In this document: positions 17,914 through 25,732 of the stretch, one piece after another | Numbering within the stretch: position 1 is the stretch's first letter | How the letters are laid out: every line of letters begins with the position of its first letter | Assembly (NCBI GenBank): GCA_020073375.1 | Contig: JAIQFG010000010.1 | Coordinates: 16,457 to 80,456 of the forward strand | Length of the DNA stretch: 64,000 nucleotides | Source of the DNA: Terriglobia bacterium | GTDB lineage: Bacteria; Acidobacteriota; Terriglobia; Acidiferrales; UBA7541 | Direction of reading: 5' to 3' | Program-made: the position numbers and the translations under genes | The notes under the pieces: model-generated | The model's database searches: none | Seen by the model: only the letters and a program-made list of their open reading frames with translations | What the model was told of the DNA's origin: nothing

Positions 17914-19047
17914 TCATGCATGCGCCGCGCCCTCGATCACCTGCCGGTAATACGCCTCGTACATCGGTATCACATCGTTGGCGCAATACTTCTTCCGCGC
18001 ATTCACGCGCGCCTTCTGCCCCATGGCGCGGCCCCGGTCCGGCGTCGACAGGATTTCTAGCGCGTATCTTGCACCAATTTCCACCTGTCCCGGTGTAAAA
18101 AGATAGCCGTCGACTCCGTGCTCGACAACCTCCGGCAGCCCGCCCACGTTCGTGGCCACCACCGGAACCTCGCAGGCCATGGCCTCCAGCGCCGCCAGCC
18201 CGAACGATTCCATTTCCGACGGCAGCAGAAATAAGTCCGCCTCGGACAGAAGTTGGTAGACACGGTCCTGCTTTCCCAGGAAATGCACGTGCCGCCCCAG
18301 TTTTTTCTTCCGCACCAGGTATTCGGCCGCGCTGCGGTCCGGCCCGTCTCCGATCAGCACCAGCTTGCACGCCATCTTCTCATGCACCTGCGCGAAGATT
18401 TCCACCACGTCCGTGACGCGTTTCACCGGCCGGAAATTCGATAGATGCATCAGGATCGGCTCCCCGCCCGGAGCCCACTCGGCGCGCAGCGCGGGATTCG
18501 GCGTCCGGCAATAAAGATCGCAGTTGACGAAATTGGGAATCACTTCGATGGGCCGCTTGATGTCGAATTCCTCGATCGTGCGCCGCTTCAGGTAATGCGA
18601 TATGGCCGTCACGCCGTCGGATTGCTCGATGGAAAATTTTGTGATGGGCAGAAAACTGCGGTCGTTTCCCACCAGCGTAATGTCTGTCCCGTGCAGCGTG
18701 GTAATGAAGGGCAGCCGTTTGGGCGCCGCCATCATCCGCGCCAGCAGCGCGCTCACCGAATGGGGAATCGCGTAATGCACGTGCAGCAAATCGAGATTTT
18801 CCGCCTCCGCCACTTCCATCATTTTCACCGCGAGCGAGAGCGCGTACGGCGCGTGATCAAATAACGGATAGCTGGAAATCTCCACCTCGTGAAACTGGAT
18901 GTTGTGATTCGAGTCGGTCAACCGGATCGGAGGGGCATAGCTGATGAAATGAACTTCGTGTCCGCGAGCGGCCAGCTCCATTCCCAATTCCGTGGCCACC
19001 ACGCCCGAGCCGCCGTAGGTCGGATAGCATGTGATCCCGATTTTCAT
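17914..19047 (-). CDS. bshA: N-acetyl-alpha-D-glucosaminyl L-malate synthase
   Basis: A 377-residue GT4 glycosyltransferase, the first enzyme of bacillithiol synthesis, transferring GlcNAc from UDP-GlcNAc to L-malate. The BshA-type start MKIGITCYPTYGGSGVVATE, the LHVHYAIPHSVSALLA segment, and the nucleotide-sugar binding region LPSEMESFGLAALEAMACEV near residue 270 are clear. The start at 19047 matches the family; the frame is open 43 codons further but with unrelated sequence. BshB and BshC are not in this window. Its presence suggests bacillithiol is the low-molecular-weight thiol of this organism. Confidence 0.9.
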   Translation of the reverse strand: MKIGITCYPTYGGSGVVATELGMELAARGHEVHFISYAPPIRLTDSNHNIQFHEVEISSYPLFDHAPYALSLAVKMMEVAEAENLDLLHVHYAIPHSVSALLARMMAAPKRLPFITTLHGTDITLVGNDRSFLPITKFSIEQSDGVTAISHYLKRRTIEEFDIKRPIEVIPNFVNCDLYCRTPNPALRAEWAPGGEPILMHLSNFRPVKRVTDVVEIFAQVHEKMACKLVLIGDGPDRSAAEYLVRKKKLGRHVHFLGKQDRVYQLLSEADLFLLPSEMESFGLAALEAMACEVPVVATNVGGLPEVVEHGVDGYLFTPGQVEIGARYALEILSTPDRGRAMGQKARVNARKKYCANDVIPMYEAYYRQVIEGAAHA

Positions 19048-19276
19048 GAGATTGAGAGCCTGCGGCTCTTTTGCTCCTCGAGTGACCGAAAGTTTAGCAA
19101 AGTCGGACGCCAACTGGGCGGCGAATCGCTTGCGCGCGCCTCGGCGCAGTGTTAGATTCCCGGACTTCCCCCGCACCCCGTCGCTTTGCCATTGGACGCG
19201 ACGCGGGGACGCAAAGTGTCATTTATTTTCGGAAAATAGAAGAGCCGAGGTTCGCGCGGCGGAGGGCAGGCCATCC

Positions 19277-19705
19277 ATGAAACCACTCCCAAAATTGAGC
19301 AAATCCGACCTCGCGCGCGCGAATGAACGCCTGCTCGGGAGCGCCCCCGCCGTCCACTTCGGATTGCAATTGCTGAAGGGCGAGCGTGGCCGCGCCGTTT
19401 TCCGCATGCCCGTTCTCGACCGGCACAAGCAGATACACCGCGTCGTTCACGGCGGGGTCATGGCCATGCTCGCAGACACCGCCGGGGGATTCGCCGCCTT
19501 CCTGGCTGAGCCGGAGGGCACGCGCGTGGTGACCATCGAAATGAAAATTAATTTTCTGGAGCCGGTGGCCGAGGGAACAGTCACGGCCGATGCGCGGGTA
19601 ATCCGCCGCGGAAGATCCGTCAGCGTGGTGGATTGCAGCGTGACCGACGCCAAACGCCGCCTGGTCGGTAAAGCCCTGATGACCTTCGCCGTGATCCGAC
19701 AGTAG
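19277..19705 (+). CDS. PaaI-like hotdog-fold thioesterase
   Basis: A 142-residue hotdog-fold protein, probably acting on acyl-CoA thioesters. The segment HRVVHGGVMAMLADTAGGFAA is the conserved HGG helix with the catalytic acidic residue on the following helix, and VVTIEMKINFLEPVAEGTV is the family beta strand. The ATG at 19277 follows GGAGGG at a good spacing; the open frame upstream is non-coding. Physiological substrate is not evident. Its TAG stop is formed by the GTAG foot of a repeat hairpin (see 19702), so the final residues may have been altered by that insertion. Confidence 0.87.
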   Translation: MKPLPKLSKSDLARANERLLGSAPAVHFGLQLLKGERGRAVFRMPVLDRHKQIHRVVHGGVMAMLADTAGGFAAFLAEPEGTRVVTIEMKINFLEPVAEGTVTADARVIRRGRSVSVVDCSVTDAKRRLVGKALMTFAVIRQ

Positions 19706-19723
19706 GACAGGCTTCAGCCTGTC
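19702..19723 (+). repeat. GTAG-footed hairpin (REP-like), stem GACAGGC
   Basis: GTAG then stem GACAGGC, loop TTCA, stem GCCTGTC. The TAG at 19703-19705 is the stop codon of the thioesterase gene. A further hairpin, GCGGGC-GAAA-GCCCGC at 19756-19771, follows with no GTAG foot. Confidence 0.8.
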
Positions 19724-19804
19724 GCCTTTGACTTTCCTGCGCCCAAAATAAGCCTGCGGGCGAAAGCCCGCCAGTTGAACGCGCAGCCAAACTCTCCTGC
19801 AAAT

Positions 19805-20149
19805 CTACTGCCCGTTCACCCCACCCATCGAAGCATCTTCGCCGTCTTTATAAACATACTTTATGAATTGTTTATAAATCAGCAAATTCGGGCTGCCCGA
19901 GCGCGTCAGCTTGATGCAGTCCCGGTCGTACCACTCCACCGTCCCGTGCAGCGTTTCGCCGTCGGTCAGCGTCACCACCACCGGTGTCCGGGCCTGCATC
20001 TGCTTGATCCAGTAAAAATTCTCCGCGTGAGTTTGTTCGGGAGGAGCGGGCTTCTTGTGCGGCTGGGGCCCGGAAGTATGCGAGCGCGAAGAATTGTTGG
20101 TTGGTTCCTTGATTTCCGTCAGTGTAGGGCGAAATAACTTGCGATTCAC
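19805..20149 (-). CDS. hfq: RNA chaperone Hfq-like protein
   Basis: A 114-residue protein whose second half (about residues 40-100) is an Sm-like fold: NFYWIKQMQARTPVVVTLTD gives Sm1 with its Q residue, and LLIYKQFIKYVYK replaces the more usual YKHAIS signature of Sm2. The N-terminal 40 residues are basic, Pro/Ser-rich and likely disordered, unlike enterobacterial Hfq, which has its tail at the C-terminus. Hfq binds small RNAs and mRNAs as a hexamer. AAGGAG lies 12 bases before the ATG. It is the last gene after tmk and holB on the same strand. Confidence 0.85.
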   Translation of the reverse strand: MNRKLFRPTLTEIKEPTNNSSRSHTSGPQPHKKPAPPEQTHAENFYWIKQMQARTPVVVTLTDGETLHGTVEWYDRDCIKLTRSGSPNLLIYKQFIKYVYKDGEDASMGGVNGQ

Positions 20150-20241
20150 GGCGAAAACTCCTTCTAAAAGTAGAAACGGCTGGTATGAAGAACGAACTCA
20201 CCACCTATGATGCTCGCAAAAAGAATACGGGTACGTCAGTT

Positions 20242-21372
20242 CTATCGGATCTCGGATTTTTCCGGAACCGGCGCCGGGCGGGCCAGCGAAATTGCCACGG
20301 CGTCCAATCCCAGCGACCGGTTGATGTTGCGCCTCATCCGCGAATGGAGCACGTCAAAGCCATCCACGGCTTTGGTGATCCAGGCCACATCTACTTTCCT
20401 GCTCAAGTTTTCGAGCTCCCGGCGTAATGCTGGATTCCGCAACGTCTTCTTCGAGGAAGAACTGGACAGGTCAAGCAAGTCCGTGAGCAGACTATAGAAC
20501 ACTTCGAGAACATTTTCAAACGCGATTTCGTGGCTTTTGGCCAGCGCTGAAGTGCTGGCGAACAATGCGGCTACTCCGCGCAGATCCACCGCGCGTTCCA
20601 ACACCGTGAGCGCATCGCGATGCAGCGCCGCCACCGCCCCAACGTCCATATCCATGGCCGCGCCGGGGCAACCTTCGCAATACTGCGCCGCCAGTTTGCG
20701 GTCCTCCGCGTTCATTTTCGTGCGCCGCACCAGAATCTCCTCCACCTCTTCGGCCGGCAGCGGCGCCAGCGAAAATTGCAGGCAGCGCGAACGGATCGTG
20801 GACTGCAGCAAAAACGGATTCGGCGCGAGCAGGATAAGCGTGGCCGATTCCGGCGGCTCCTCGAGAATCTTCAGAAAAATTCCCGAAAGATCCCAGCGCA
20901 TGGTTTCCGCGCCGTCCAGAATAAACACGCGCCGCCGTCCCTGCGGCTTGAAATACGCGGCGCGCTGCACGGCGCGCAACTGGCCCATGCGCAACATCGG
21001 CCGTGCCACCGGATCTTTGGCGCGCACCGGATCGGGCACCACGGCCCACACGTCCGGATGCGTCTGCAGCAGCAGGGGAATGCGTTCGACAGTCGAAGCG
21101 TCGGGTCGCTCGCCGCGCTGCGCCAGTCCCTGCTCGATGAGCGGCCGCACGTCCCCGAGCAGCGCGATCCGCCGGCACGCGTCGCACTCGCCGCAAAAGT
21201 CGTCCCGCAGCTGCTCGCAATTTGCCGCCTGCGCGAACATCCGCGCCAGCGTGAACTTGCCCACCCCGCGTGGCCCGGAAATCAGCATGGCATGAGGCAC
21301 CCGCTCCGCAGCCAGCATCCCGCGCAGCGCCGCCACCACGTGCCCGTTGCCCAGAAATTCAGAAAATCCCAT
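20242..21372 (-). CDS. holB: DNA polymerase III subunit delta-prime
   Basis: A 376-residue AAA+ clamp-loader subunit. The N-terminus MGFSEFLGNGHVVAALRGML and the P-loop ISGPRGVGKFTLARMFAQ are typical, and the zinc-binding cysteines follow (C-x8-C-x2-C-x2-C). LDGAETMRWDLSGIFLKILEEPPE is the conserved Walker B and sensor region of this family. It functions with DnaX and HolA to load the sliding clamp. It follows tmk by 43 bases, the common tmk-holB pairing. Confidence 0.92.
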   Translation of the reverse strand: MGFSEFLGNGHVVAALRGMLAAERVPHAMLISGPRGVGKFTLARMFAQAANCEQLRDDFCGECDACRRIALLGDVRPLIEQGLAQRGERPDASTVERIPLLLQTHPDVWAVVPDPVRAKDPVARPMLRMGQLRAVQRAAYFKPQGRRRVFILDGAETMRWDLSGIFLKILEEPPESATLILLAPNPFLLQSTIRSRCLQFSLAPLPAEEVEEILVRRTKMNAEDRKLAAQYCEGCPGAAMDMDVGAVAALHRDALTVLERAVDLRGVAALFASTSALAKSHEIAFENVLEVFYSLLTDLLDLSSSSSKKTLRNPALRRELENLSRKVDVAWITKAVDGFDVLHSRMRRNINRSLGLDAVAISLARPAPVPEKSEIR

Positions 21373-21415
21373 CAGCGATGCTCCAGCCCACGCCGCTTAA
21401 AATCTCGACGCGCCA

Positions 21416-22105
21416 TCAACTCAACGAAAATACACGCGACTCCACAGCCTCCATCACACCCCGGTGAATTTTCTCGGGCGAGCGCAGTTCCCCGGTCTCC
21501 GCATCCATGCAATCAATCCGCGCCCAGTTCGCGTCCTCGGCCAGTCGCTCGTACGTGTTCGCCGTCTGTTCCAGGTGAGCCAGGTCCGCTTCCAGAATAT
21601 CGCGCTGCAGCGTGGTATAAGTCCGCTCGGTCTTCAACCCCACCAGCCGGTGCGCTTCGGCCACCGGAATGCGCAAATAGATCACCAGATCTTCCACCGG
21701 CAATCCATACAGTTTGTACTCTAGATGTTTCAGCCAGGCGATGAACTCATCCCGCTTTCCGGCGGGCACTCGTTCGCTCTGGTGCGCCAAGTTCGATGCG
21801 ATGTACCGGTCCGCGAGAACGATCTTTCCTGCGGCCAGCGCCGATTCCAGCTCCGGCTTCGCCTCCAGGCGGTCCCCCGCGTACAGCAGCGCGGATAGAT
21901 GCGGATCAACCTGGGTGACCGACCCGAATTCGCCGTTCAAAAAACGCCCCACCAGCTTGCCGAAAAACGATTCGTACCGCGGAAAGCTGACCTGCAGCAC
22001 CCGGTACCCGCGCTTTTCCACCTCGCGCGCCAGCAATTCCAGCTGCGTGCGTTTCCCCGAGCCGTCAATCCCCTCCAGCGCAATTAATTTTCCACGCGGC
22101 GTCAT
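21416..22105 (-). CDS. tmk: Thymidylate kinase
   Basis: A 229-residue kinase making dTDP from dTMP. The P-loop reads ALEGIDGSGKRTQLELLA, the dTMP-binding segment includes FPRYESFFGKLV, and ADRYIASNLAHQ is the DR motif. The arginine after the P-loop lysine is unusual, since Ser or Thr is normal there, though a Thr follows. The start at 22105 gives the family N-terminus; the open frame upstream crosses repeat hairpins. Adjacent holB shares its direction. Confidence 0.9.
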   Translation of the reverse strand: MTPRGKLIALEGIDGSGKRTQLELLAREVEKRGYRVLQVSFPRYESFFGKLVGRFLNGEFGSVTQVDPHLSALLYAGDRLEAKPELESALAAGKIVLADRYIASNLAHQSERVPAGKRDEFIAWLKHLEYKLYGLPVEDLVIYLRIPVAEAHRLVGLKTERTYTTLQRDILEADLAHLEQTANTYERLAEDANWARIDCMDAETGELRSPEKIHRGVMEAVESRVFSLS

Positions 22106-22153
22106 AATCAGGTGTGCAAGTCTAACGTGCTCCCCGATGTGCAGCAAGCAGTT

Positions 22154-22234
22154 GTAGGACAGGCACTCTTGCCTGTCCGGGTTAGATCTTCGTCGTCGCC
22201 CGCAAAAGTGGACAGGCAGGAATGCCTGTCCTAC
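22154..22234. repeat. Inverted pair of GTAG-footed hairpins (BIME-like), stem GACAGGC
   Basis: The left hairpin (22154-22177) has GTAG, stem GACAGGC, loop ACTCTT, stem GCCTGTC. The right one (22211-22234) is its inverse and ends in CTAC. A 33-base spacer separates them. They fill the gap between divergent tmk and yggS. Confidence 0.8.
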
Positions 22235-22310
22235 AACAGCAGCCGTGCCAAGCCAATCTGGCAGTAATCGCCCGAAATATTCCCCGGTTGCACATGCTAG
22301 AATTTCCCCA

Positions 22311-23084
22311 ATGACAAGCGAACGGACCGAATTAGCCGCGAATCTCGCCCGCGTCCGCGAGCGCATCGATCGCGCAGCCTCCCGATCCGCCCGCCACCCC
22401 GAAGACATCACTCTAATCGCCGTCTCAAAAACAAAATCCGCCGCGCAAATCAGAGCCCTTTACGACGCAGGCGTGCGCCATTTCGGTGAAAACCGGATCC
22501 AGGAGCGGGAAGCCAAGCTCGGTCATCTTTCCGATCTCGACGCCACCTGGCACATGATCGGCCACCTGCAAAGCAACAAGTCTGCAAAAGCCGTGCGCCT
22601 GTTTGACACCGTCGATTCCCTGGACAGCGTGGCTCTGGCGGAAAGGCTCGACCGCGGAAAAAAAGATTTCAACACAGAGGTCACGGAGGGCACGGAGAAA
22701 AACAGAGAAGAACGGAAGGGAAGCGCGGCAAACCCCACCGCACCGCTGCGCGTCCTCATCGAAGTGAAACTCGATCCCGGCGAATCAAAATCCGGAATCC
22801 GCGCCGAGGATTTGGCTCCGCTGGCCCATGCCGTGCTGCCGTTGCCTCATCTAAATCTGCGAGGCCTGATGGGCGTCCCACCCTACTTCGACGATGCCGA
22901 ACAAGCGCGCCCCTATTTCCGCCGCCTGCGCCAATTGCGCGATGCCATCCGCGCCGAAACAGGGAACCACCTGCTGCCCGTCCTCTCCATGGGCATGTCC
23001 CACGATTTTGAGGTAGCCATTGAAGAAGGCGCCACCGAGATCCGCATCGGCACCGCTCTTTTCGGAGAGAGGGAAAAAGCTTAG
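22311..23084 (+). CDS. yggS: YggS/PROSC-family pyridoxal-phosphate homeostasis protein, with in-frame repeat insertion
   Basis: A 257-residue PLP-binding protein; the family buffers cellular PLP and affects amino-acid homeostasis. The PLP lysine is K40 in LIAVSKTKSA. HFGENRIQE, WHMIGHLQSNK and LSMGMSHDFEVAIEEGATEIRIG are diagnostic. Residues about 117-144 have no counterpart in the family. They are encoded by a dispersed repeat (22668-22713) carrying the NTEVTEGTEK peptide, in frame, in the loop between LAERLDRG and LRVLIEVKL. The protein probably still folds because the insertion falls between secondary structures. The start at 22311 gives the family N-terminus. Followed after 2 bases by the DUF167 gene. 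Confidence 0.9.
   Translation: MTSERTELAANLARVRERIDRAASRSARHPEDITLIAVSKTKSAAQIRALYDAGVRHFGENRIQEREAKLGHLSDLDATWHMIGHLQSNKSAKAVRLFDTVDSLDSVALAERLDRGKKDFNTEVTEGTEKNREERKGSAANPTAPLRVLIEVKLDPGESKSGIRAEDLAPLAHAVLPLPHLNLRGLMGVPPYFDDAEQARPYFRRLRQLRDAIRAETGNHLLPVLSMGMSHDFEVAIEEGATEIRIGTALFGEREKA
22668..22713 (+). repeat. Dispersed CACAGAGG/CACGGAG repeat inserted in yggS
   Basis: Contains AACACAGAGGTCACGGAGGG and AACAGAGAAG, matching in type the intergenic copies near 36911 and 58999. The insertion keeps the yggS frame. Confidence 0.75.
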
Positions 23085-23086
23085 CC

Positions 23087-23368
23087 GTGCAGGTCGCCGA
23101 AAAAGACGGCGTCGTAACTTTCGCGGTCCGCGTGCAGCCGCGCGCCAGCCGCAATGAAATCGCCGGCGAATATCAGGACGCTCTGAAAATCCGCCTCACC
23201 TCTCCCCCGGTCGATGACCGCGCCAACGAGGCTCTGCGCAAGCTGCTGGCATCTCGTTTGAAAGTGCCGCTGGCGGCTGTTAGAATCGCGGCGGGCGAGC
23301 ACAGCCGCACCAAGCGCGTCGAAATTCGCGGCGTGACCCCGGAAATGATCCGAGCGCTGGCGATTTAA
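23087..23368 (+). CDS. DUF167/YggU-family protein
   Basis: A 93-residue protein with the DUF167 pattern: FAVRVQPRASRNEIAGEY, LKIRLTSPPVDDRANEALRK and GEHSRTKRVEIRG. The fold is a small alpha/beta structure of unknown function, commonly beside yggS or yggT. The GTG start lies 2 bases after the yggS stop, so the two are almost certainly cotranscribed. Confidence 0.9.
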   Translation: MQVAEKDGVVTFAVRVQPRASRNEIAGEYQDALKIRLTSPPVDDRANEALRKLLASRLKVPLAAVRIAAGEHSRTKRVEIRGVTPEMIRALAI

Positions 23369-23406
23369 CTCAGGCCGGCCCGAGAAGTTCCTGAAGCTGT
23401 CCACCT

Positions 23407-24582
23407 ATGCCCGACATCGCAGCCATCCAGAGCGCCCTCGCCGAACATAAAATCGACGCCTGGCTGTTCTACGATATCCTGCACCGCGATCCCATCGCCT
23501 ATCGCGTCCTGGGCCTGGATCACGCATTGGCCAAGCGCCGCTGGTTTTACATGATCCCCGCGAAGGGCGCGCCGCGAAAGCTCGTCCACCGCATCGAGGC
23601 CGGCGCTCTCGATTCGCTCCCTGGCGAAAAAATGGTTTATGCCGCCGCCGGCGAACTTGAAAAAAATCTAAAAAAACTCATCGGCCGCGCGAAAAAAGTG
23701 GCCATGCAGTATTCCCCCAACAACCAGATTCCATATATCTCCCTGGTGGATGCCGGAACCGTGGAGCTTATCAGCGCCCAAGGCTGCAAAGTGGTGAGTT
23801 CCGCCGACCTGGTCCAGCAATTCGAGGCCGTCTGGTCGCCCGCGCAGCTGGAATCGCATCGCATCGCCGGCCGCGCGATCGACACGATTACCGAGGCGGC
23901 CTTCACCGAAGCCGCGCGCCGCGTTCGCGCAAAAGAAATTTTCACCGAATACGACCTGCAGCAATGGATGTTCGCGCAATTCCGCGCGAATGGCGTGGTT
24001 TCCGATTCCGCTCCCATTGTCGCCGTCGGCCCGCACTCGGGCGATCCGCATTATGAGCCCATGCCGCAAGGCTCCGCGCAGGTTCGTGAGGGCGATCTGC
24101 TTCTGCTCGACGTATGGGGAAAAACGGCAGCGCCCGGCAGCGTCTACTATGACATCACCTGGGTCGGATATCTGGGCGCGAAAGTTCCCGCAAAGTATGC
24201 GAAAATTTTCACGATCGTCCGCGACGCCCGCGACGCGGCCGTCGATTTCGTTCTGAAAAACGTGAAGGCAGGCCGCGCCATCGAAGGCTGGCAGGTGGAC
24301 CGCGCCGCGCGCGATGTGATTCGCAGGGCCGGATACGCCGACCGCTTCGTCCATCGCACCGGCCACAACATCGGCCAGGAAGTCCACGGCACCGGAGCGA
24401 ACATGGATAACTTGGAGACGCGCGACGTCCGCCGCGTCATTCCGCGCACCTGTTTTTCCGTCGAACCCGGAATCTATCTCCCCGAGTTCGGCATCCGCAG
24501 CGAGGTGGATGTCTACGTCGCCGACGGCCGCGCCGAAGTGACCGGCCCGGCCCAGACCGGAATTCTCCCGCTGTTGCAGTAG
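23407..24582 (+). CDS. M24-family Xaa-Pro aminopeptidase-like protein
   Basis: A 391-residue protein with a creatinase-like N-terminal domain (to about residue 150) and a pita-bread metallopeptidase domain. The five metal ligands are recognisable: Asp in LLLLDVWG, Asp in VYYDITWVG, His in HRTGHNIGQE, Glu in CFSVEPGIYLP and Glu in IRSEVDVYV. It should cleave N-terminal residues before proline in the cytoplasm, where no signal peptide is seen. Its TAG stop (24580-24582) starts GTAGGGACGTGG, possibly a degenerate repeat foot. Confidence 0.88.
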   Translation: MPDIAAIQSALAEHKIDAWLFYDILHRDPIAYRVLGLDHALAKRRWFYMIPAKGAPRKLVHRIEAGALDSLPGEKMVYAAAGELEKNLKKLIGRAKKVAMQYSPNNQIPYISLVDAGTVELISAQGCKVVSSADLVQQFEAVWSPAQLESHRIAGRAIDTITEAAFTEAARRVRAKEIFTEYDLQQWMFAQFRANGVVSDSAPIVAVGPHSGDPHYEPMPQGSAQVREGDLLLLDVWGKTAAPGSVYYDITWVGYLGAKVPAKYAKIFTIVRDARDAAVDFVLKNVKAGRAIEGWQVDRAARDVIRRAGYADRFVHRTGHNIGQEVHGTGANMDNLETRDVRRVIPRTCFSVEPGIYLPEFGIRSEVDVYVADGRAEVTGPAQTGILPLLQ

Positions 24583-24614
24583 GGACGTGGATTTTTGCAA
24601 GCTATTGCGCAAGT

Positions 24615-24770
24615 AATCTTTGTTGGTCGTGGCTTTAGCCACGACATATATGGTTGCAGTTGAATTTGGCTTCAACCGCTGGCGGATTTGAATTGGGGCA
24701 CTCACACACACTCGTTAACCCATGGCGGCTCGTCGAATTTGAATGTCGACCACATTTGAGATGGTTTTAG
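24615..24770. repeat. Bipartite hairpin element, diverged copy
   Basis: Hairpin 1 has GTCGTGGC-TTTA-GCCACGAC near 24626-24645; hairpin 2 region is GGCTTCAACCGCTGGCGG at 24668-24685; the right end CATTTGAGATGGTTTT resembles the terminal repeat of the copy at 30596-30726. About 45 bases are extra relative to that copy. It occupies most of the gap before the next gene. Confidence 0.55.
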
Positions 24771-24797
24771 ATCGAGGAAGGGAAGCGGTACCCAGCG

Positions 24798-25220
24798 ATG
24801 CCCAAGGACACCATGGCCGACGAATCAATCCATAAGGACGCACCTGCCGGAAACGTGGCCCTCGGCGCCGTGGTCGCGCTAGCGGGCTGGGCCGTTCCCG
24901 GCCTGGGCCACCTGATCCTGCGCAAGTGGAGCAAGGCCGCCTTCTATTTTCTTTGTGTAGGTGGGCTTGCCTGCGTGGGCCTGCTGATGCGCGGAGGCGT
25001 TTTCGCGCCGGGTTCGGAAGACCTGTTTGACCGCCTCGGATTCTTTGCAGACATCGGCACCGGAGCGTTCTATTTTCTGGCGCGCATGATCCAGACGGCT
25101 GGCCCGGACGTAGCCCATGCCACCGGCGACTACGGCACGCGCATGTTTGCCGCCGCCGGCATGATCAACCTCCTCACGGTTCTGGAAGCATACGAAATCG
25201 GTCGCGGCAGGAGGACCTAA
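24798..25220 (+). CDS. Small polytopic membrane protein
   Basis: A 140-residue protein with about three or four hydrophobic helices: GNVALGAVVALAGWAVPGLG, KAAFYFLCVGGLACVGLLM, and two weaker ones near residues 80-130. The WAVPGLGHLILRKWSKAAFYF motif, a proline-glycine hairpin and basic stretch, recalls the TM2/DUF6677-like group, but no function is known. A second ATG at 24813 is an alternative start. It is immediately followed, with no gap, by the next small membrane gene. Confidence 0.72.
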   Translation: MPKDTMADESIHKDAPAGNVALGAVVALAGWAVPGLGHLILRKWSKAAFYFLCVGGLACVGLLMRGGVFAPGSEDLFDRLGFFADIGTGAFYFLARMIQTAGPDVAHATGDYGTRMFAAAGMINLLTVLEAYEIGRGRRT

Positions 25221-25412
25221 TTGAGCTCCCTGTTCGGCAATTTCACTCATTTTGACGCATTGGTTTTCTTCGCCATCACCGTTTCCGTGACGTTCGCATT
25301 TCTCTCCAAGCGCGGCGCCCTGGAGCGCTTGAAGTACGTCGCCTGGGCCTTCCTTGCCTTCTTGCTCGTGGCTGTCGGCATCGGCTGGCTGATGCTCCCC
25401 TTCTCGCGGTAG
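25221..25412 (+). CDS. Very small membrane protein
   Basis: A 63-residue protein with two hydrophobic helices (FDALVFFAITVSVTFAFLS and YVAWAFLAFLLVAVGIGWLM). The only sensible start is a TTG directly after the upstream stop, with AGGAGG inside the end of the upstream gene serving as ribosome site. It likely works with the preceding membrane protein. No family was recognised. Confidence 0.62.
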   Translation: MSSLFGNFTHFDALVFFAITVSVTFAFLSKRGALERLKYVAWAFLAFLLVAVGIGWLMLPFSR

Positions 25413-25443
25413 CCGCTTCTCGCACCTCGCCCCAACCCCGTGT

Positions 25444-25473
25444 TTGACAGTTTTTTCCGCCCGATGCTACAGT
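25444..25473 (+). promoter_or_regulatory. Predicted promoter of tRNA-Thr
   Basis: A perfect TTGACA (25444-25449) and TACAGT (25468-25473) are 18 bases apart, with the tRNA beginning 12 bases after the -10 box. This is the strongest sigma-70-like promoter in the window. Confidence 0.7.
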
Positions 25474-25485
25474 GAATTACGCGAA

Positions 25486-25561
25486 GCCGAGGTAGCTCAG
25501 TTGGTAGAGCAGTCGATTCGTAATCGACAGGTCCCCGGTTCAAGTCCGGGCCTCGGCTCCA
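25486..25561 (+). tRNA. tRNA-Thr (anticodon CGT)
   Basis: The acceptor stem GCCGAGG pairs with CCTCGGC. The D arm has AGCTCAGTTGGTAGAGC. The anticodon stem GTCGA/TCGAC encloses the loop TTCGTAA, giving anticodon CGT for codon ACG. The T arm is CCCGGTTCAAGTCCGGG and the 3-prime CCA is encoded. A run of T follows at 25565 and may end transcription. Confidence 0.96.
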
Positions 25562-25732
25562 TCTTTTTTTCACCATGTTGAGATTCAAGGACAGGCAACT
25601 CGATAGGTACGCAAGCCCATCCATGTATGCGTGCGGGTGTAGCAGGTGCCTTTTCGCCTATAATTCTTAAGGCCGGCAATTTTGACCCCTGCGGTGCCCT
25701 TTGAAAGCGCGGAGACCGAGGCAAACTTCAAT

